6,946 nt of DNA from an uncultured Thermoleophilia bacterium. Lineage in GTDB: Bacteria > Actinomycetota > Thermoleophilia > Gaiellales > F1-60-MAGs149. Shown one piece after another: positions 5,699 to 6,946 of this stretch. The position numbers and the translations under genes are program-made. The notes beneath the pieces were generated by a model. The model searched no databases. It was not told where the DNA came from and worked only from the letters and a program-made list of their open reading frames with translations. The stretch spans positions 1 through 6,946 of the forward strand of contig CADCWC010000212.1 of assembly GCA_902806305.1 (NCBI GenBank). Direction: 5' to 3'. The number at the start of each line of letters is the position of its first letter. Position 1 is the first letter of the stretch.

Positions 5699-6946
5699 AT
5701 GTCGCGTCGCACGAAGATCGTCGCCACCATCGGCCCCGCCTCGCGGGACCCCGAGGTGCTCCTGGCCATGGTCCGGGCGGGGATGGACGTCGCCCGTCTG
5801 AACTTCTCCCACGGGTCCCACGACGAGCACGCGGAGACCGCGGAGCTCGTCCGCGAGGCGTCGCGGCGGGCCAACCGGCCCGTGGCGATCCTGCAGGACC
5901 TGCCGGGCCCCAAGCTGCGCATCGGGACGCTCGTCGACGAGACCAAGCCCCTGCGGGTGGGCGACCTCGTCACGTTCGTCTGCGGCGCCAACGAGGACGG
6001 CGCGGGCGGCAACCGGATCCCGATGCCGTGGCCCGGCCTCGTGCGGGCGCTCGCTCCCGGCGAGGTGCTCTACCTCGCCGACGGGCGGATCCGCCTGCGG
6101 ACGACGTCGGTCCGCGCCGAGGCGGGCGAGCTCGACGCGCAGGTCGAGGTCGGCGGGACCGTCGCCTCGCGGCAGGGGCTGAACATCCCGGGCCCGACGG
6201 CCGAGCTGCCGTCCGTGCCCGAGGAGGACCTCGAGCACCTGAAGGCGGGCATCGAGATCGGCGTGGACATGGTGGCGCTGAGCTTCGTGCGCACCGCCGA
6301 GGACGTCCTCTTCGTGCGCGAGCACACCCGCGCGCCGCTCATCGCCAAGATCGAGAAGCCGCAGGGCGTGGACAACGCGGAGGAGATCCTGCGCACCGCG
6401 GACTGCGTCATGGTCGCGCGCGGGGATCTGGGCATCGAACTGCCCATCGCCGAGGTCCCGATGGTGCAGAAGCACCTGCTCGAGCTCGCCGGGCGGCTCG
6501 CGCGCCCGTCGATCACGGCGACGCAGATGCTCGACTCCATGGTCACGAGCTCGCGGCCGACCCGCGCGGAGGTGGCCGACGTGGCCAACGCGATCCTCGA
6601 CGGCACGGACGCGGTGATGCTCTCCCAGGAGACCGCGATCGGCAACTACCCCGTCGGCGCGATCGAGACGATGGTCGCGGTGGCCGAGCACACCGAGCGC
6701 TACGCGCCCTACACGCGCTGGCTGGAGACGCGCGTGCGCCGTGACGCGCGCGACCCGGCGTACACCGTCGCGCACTCGGCCTGTGCCGCCGCGGCCGAGC
6801 TCCAGCTCGACGCGCTCGTCATCCCGACGCTGTCCGGGCGCTCCGTGCGGCTCGTCTCCGCCCACCGCCCGAACGTCCCCATCCTCGCGCTGTCGCCGAG
6901 CCGCGAGACCGTCCGCCGGTGCGGGCTCATGTGGGGCGTGAGGGCG
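5699..6946 (+). CDS. pyk: Pyruvate kinase, 3'-truncated by the window edge
   Basis: Pyruvate kinase transfers phosphate from phosphoenolpyruvate to ADP, the last step of glycolysis, in the cytoplasm. The first 416 residues are present with no stop; bacterial enzymes are usually about 470-480, so roughly the last 60 residues of the C domain are missing. The N-terminus TKIVATIGPAS (5-15) starts the barrel. RLNFSHG (33-39) supplies Arg33, Asn35 and Ser37 of the nucleotide and cation site. DLPGPKLRIG (67-76) precedes the B domain. AKIEKPQG (216-223) holds catalytic Lys217 and metal ligand Glu219. VARGDLGIELP (239-249) holds metal ligand Asp243, and TATQMLDSM (273-281) carries the conserved Thr. 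AVMLSQETA (305-313) has Gln where Gly is usual. Lys72, Leu68 and Ile75 match the pattern of potassium-independent enzymes. The ATG lacks a Shine-Dalgarno sequence. It lies 62 bases after glpQ in the same direction, probably with its own promoter. Confidence 0.97.
   Translation, partial: MSRRTKIVATIGPASRDPEVLLAMVRAGMDVARLNFSHGSHDEHAETAELVREASRRANRPVAILQDLPGPKLRIGTLVDETKPLRVGDLVTFVCGANEDGAGGNRIPMPWPGLVRALAPGEVLYLADGRIRLRTTSVRAEAGELDAQVEVGGTVASRQGLNIPGPTAELPSVPEEDLEHLKAGIEIGVDMVALSFVRTAEDVLFVREHTRAPLIAKIEKPQGVDNAEEILRTADCVMVARGDLGIELPIAEVPMVQKHLLELAGRLARPSITATQMLDSMVTSSRPTRAEVADVANAILDGTDAVMLSQETAIGNYPVGAIETMVAVAEHTERYAPYTRWLETRVRRDARDPAYTVAHSACAAAAELQLDALVIPTLSGRSVRLVSAHRPNVPILALSPSRETVRRCGLMWGVRA

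Noticed and set aside
5519..6865. 448-residue minus-strand open frame opposite pyruvate kinase
   Set aside because: The plus strand encodes pyruvate kinase with every main motif intact; the antisense frame is a codon-bias shadow.

Overview
This window is very GC-rich, with nearly every third codon position G or C and long spurious reading frames on both strands. The gene content is ordinary bacterial chromosome: pyruvate kinase, a GlpQ-type phosphodiesterase, an oligopeptide-type solute-binding protein, a small CBU_0592-family membrane protein and a short UspA-like protein. Together these suggest a high-GC actinobacterium. The protein flavour and the start-site architecture are compatible with Thermoleophilia (Solirubrobacterales), but that placement is inference and not proven by anything in the window.

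Layout, left to right. A membrane-anchored alpha/beta hydrolase (51-1112, +) is followed after 41 bases by a YdeI/OmpD-associated family protein (1154-1720, +). This meets head-on, sharing a CTAG at the stop codons, a secreted family-5 ABC solute-binding protein (3471-1717, -). A 225-base divergent control region (3472-3696) separates that gene from a UspA-like protein (3697-4140, +). The UspA-like gene converges with only 17 bases to spare on a 98-residue three-helix membrane protein (4454-4158, -). A second, 84-base divergent region (4455-4538) leads to a secreted glycerophosphodiester phosphodiesterase (4539-5636, +). After 62 bases pyruvate kinase begins (5699, +) and runs off the right edge. 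No stretch longer than 300 bases lacks a gene.

The genes do not form one pathway or operon; strand alternates and each is probably its own transcription unit, except perhaps the first pair. The loose themes are cell-surface nutrient handling (solute-binding protein, phosphodiesterase) and central metabolism (pyruvate kinase). I saw no mobile element, tRNA, rRNA, CRISPR array, phage gene or defence cassette, and I do not see a convincing undescribed system. The observations most worth checking are: pyk and the small membrane-protein gene lack a Shine-Dalgarno sequence but have a -10-like hexamer just upstream, suggesting leaderless transcripts; a perfect 9-bp inverted repeat abuts the start region of the ydeI-like gene; a perfect 13-base palindrome lies in the larger divergent promoter region; the orphan solute-binding protein lacks a lipobox; and the pyruvate kinase carries residues predictive of potassium independence.
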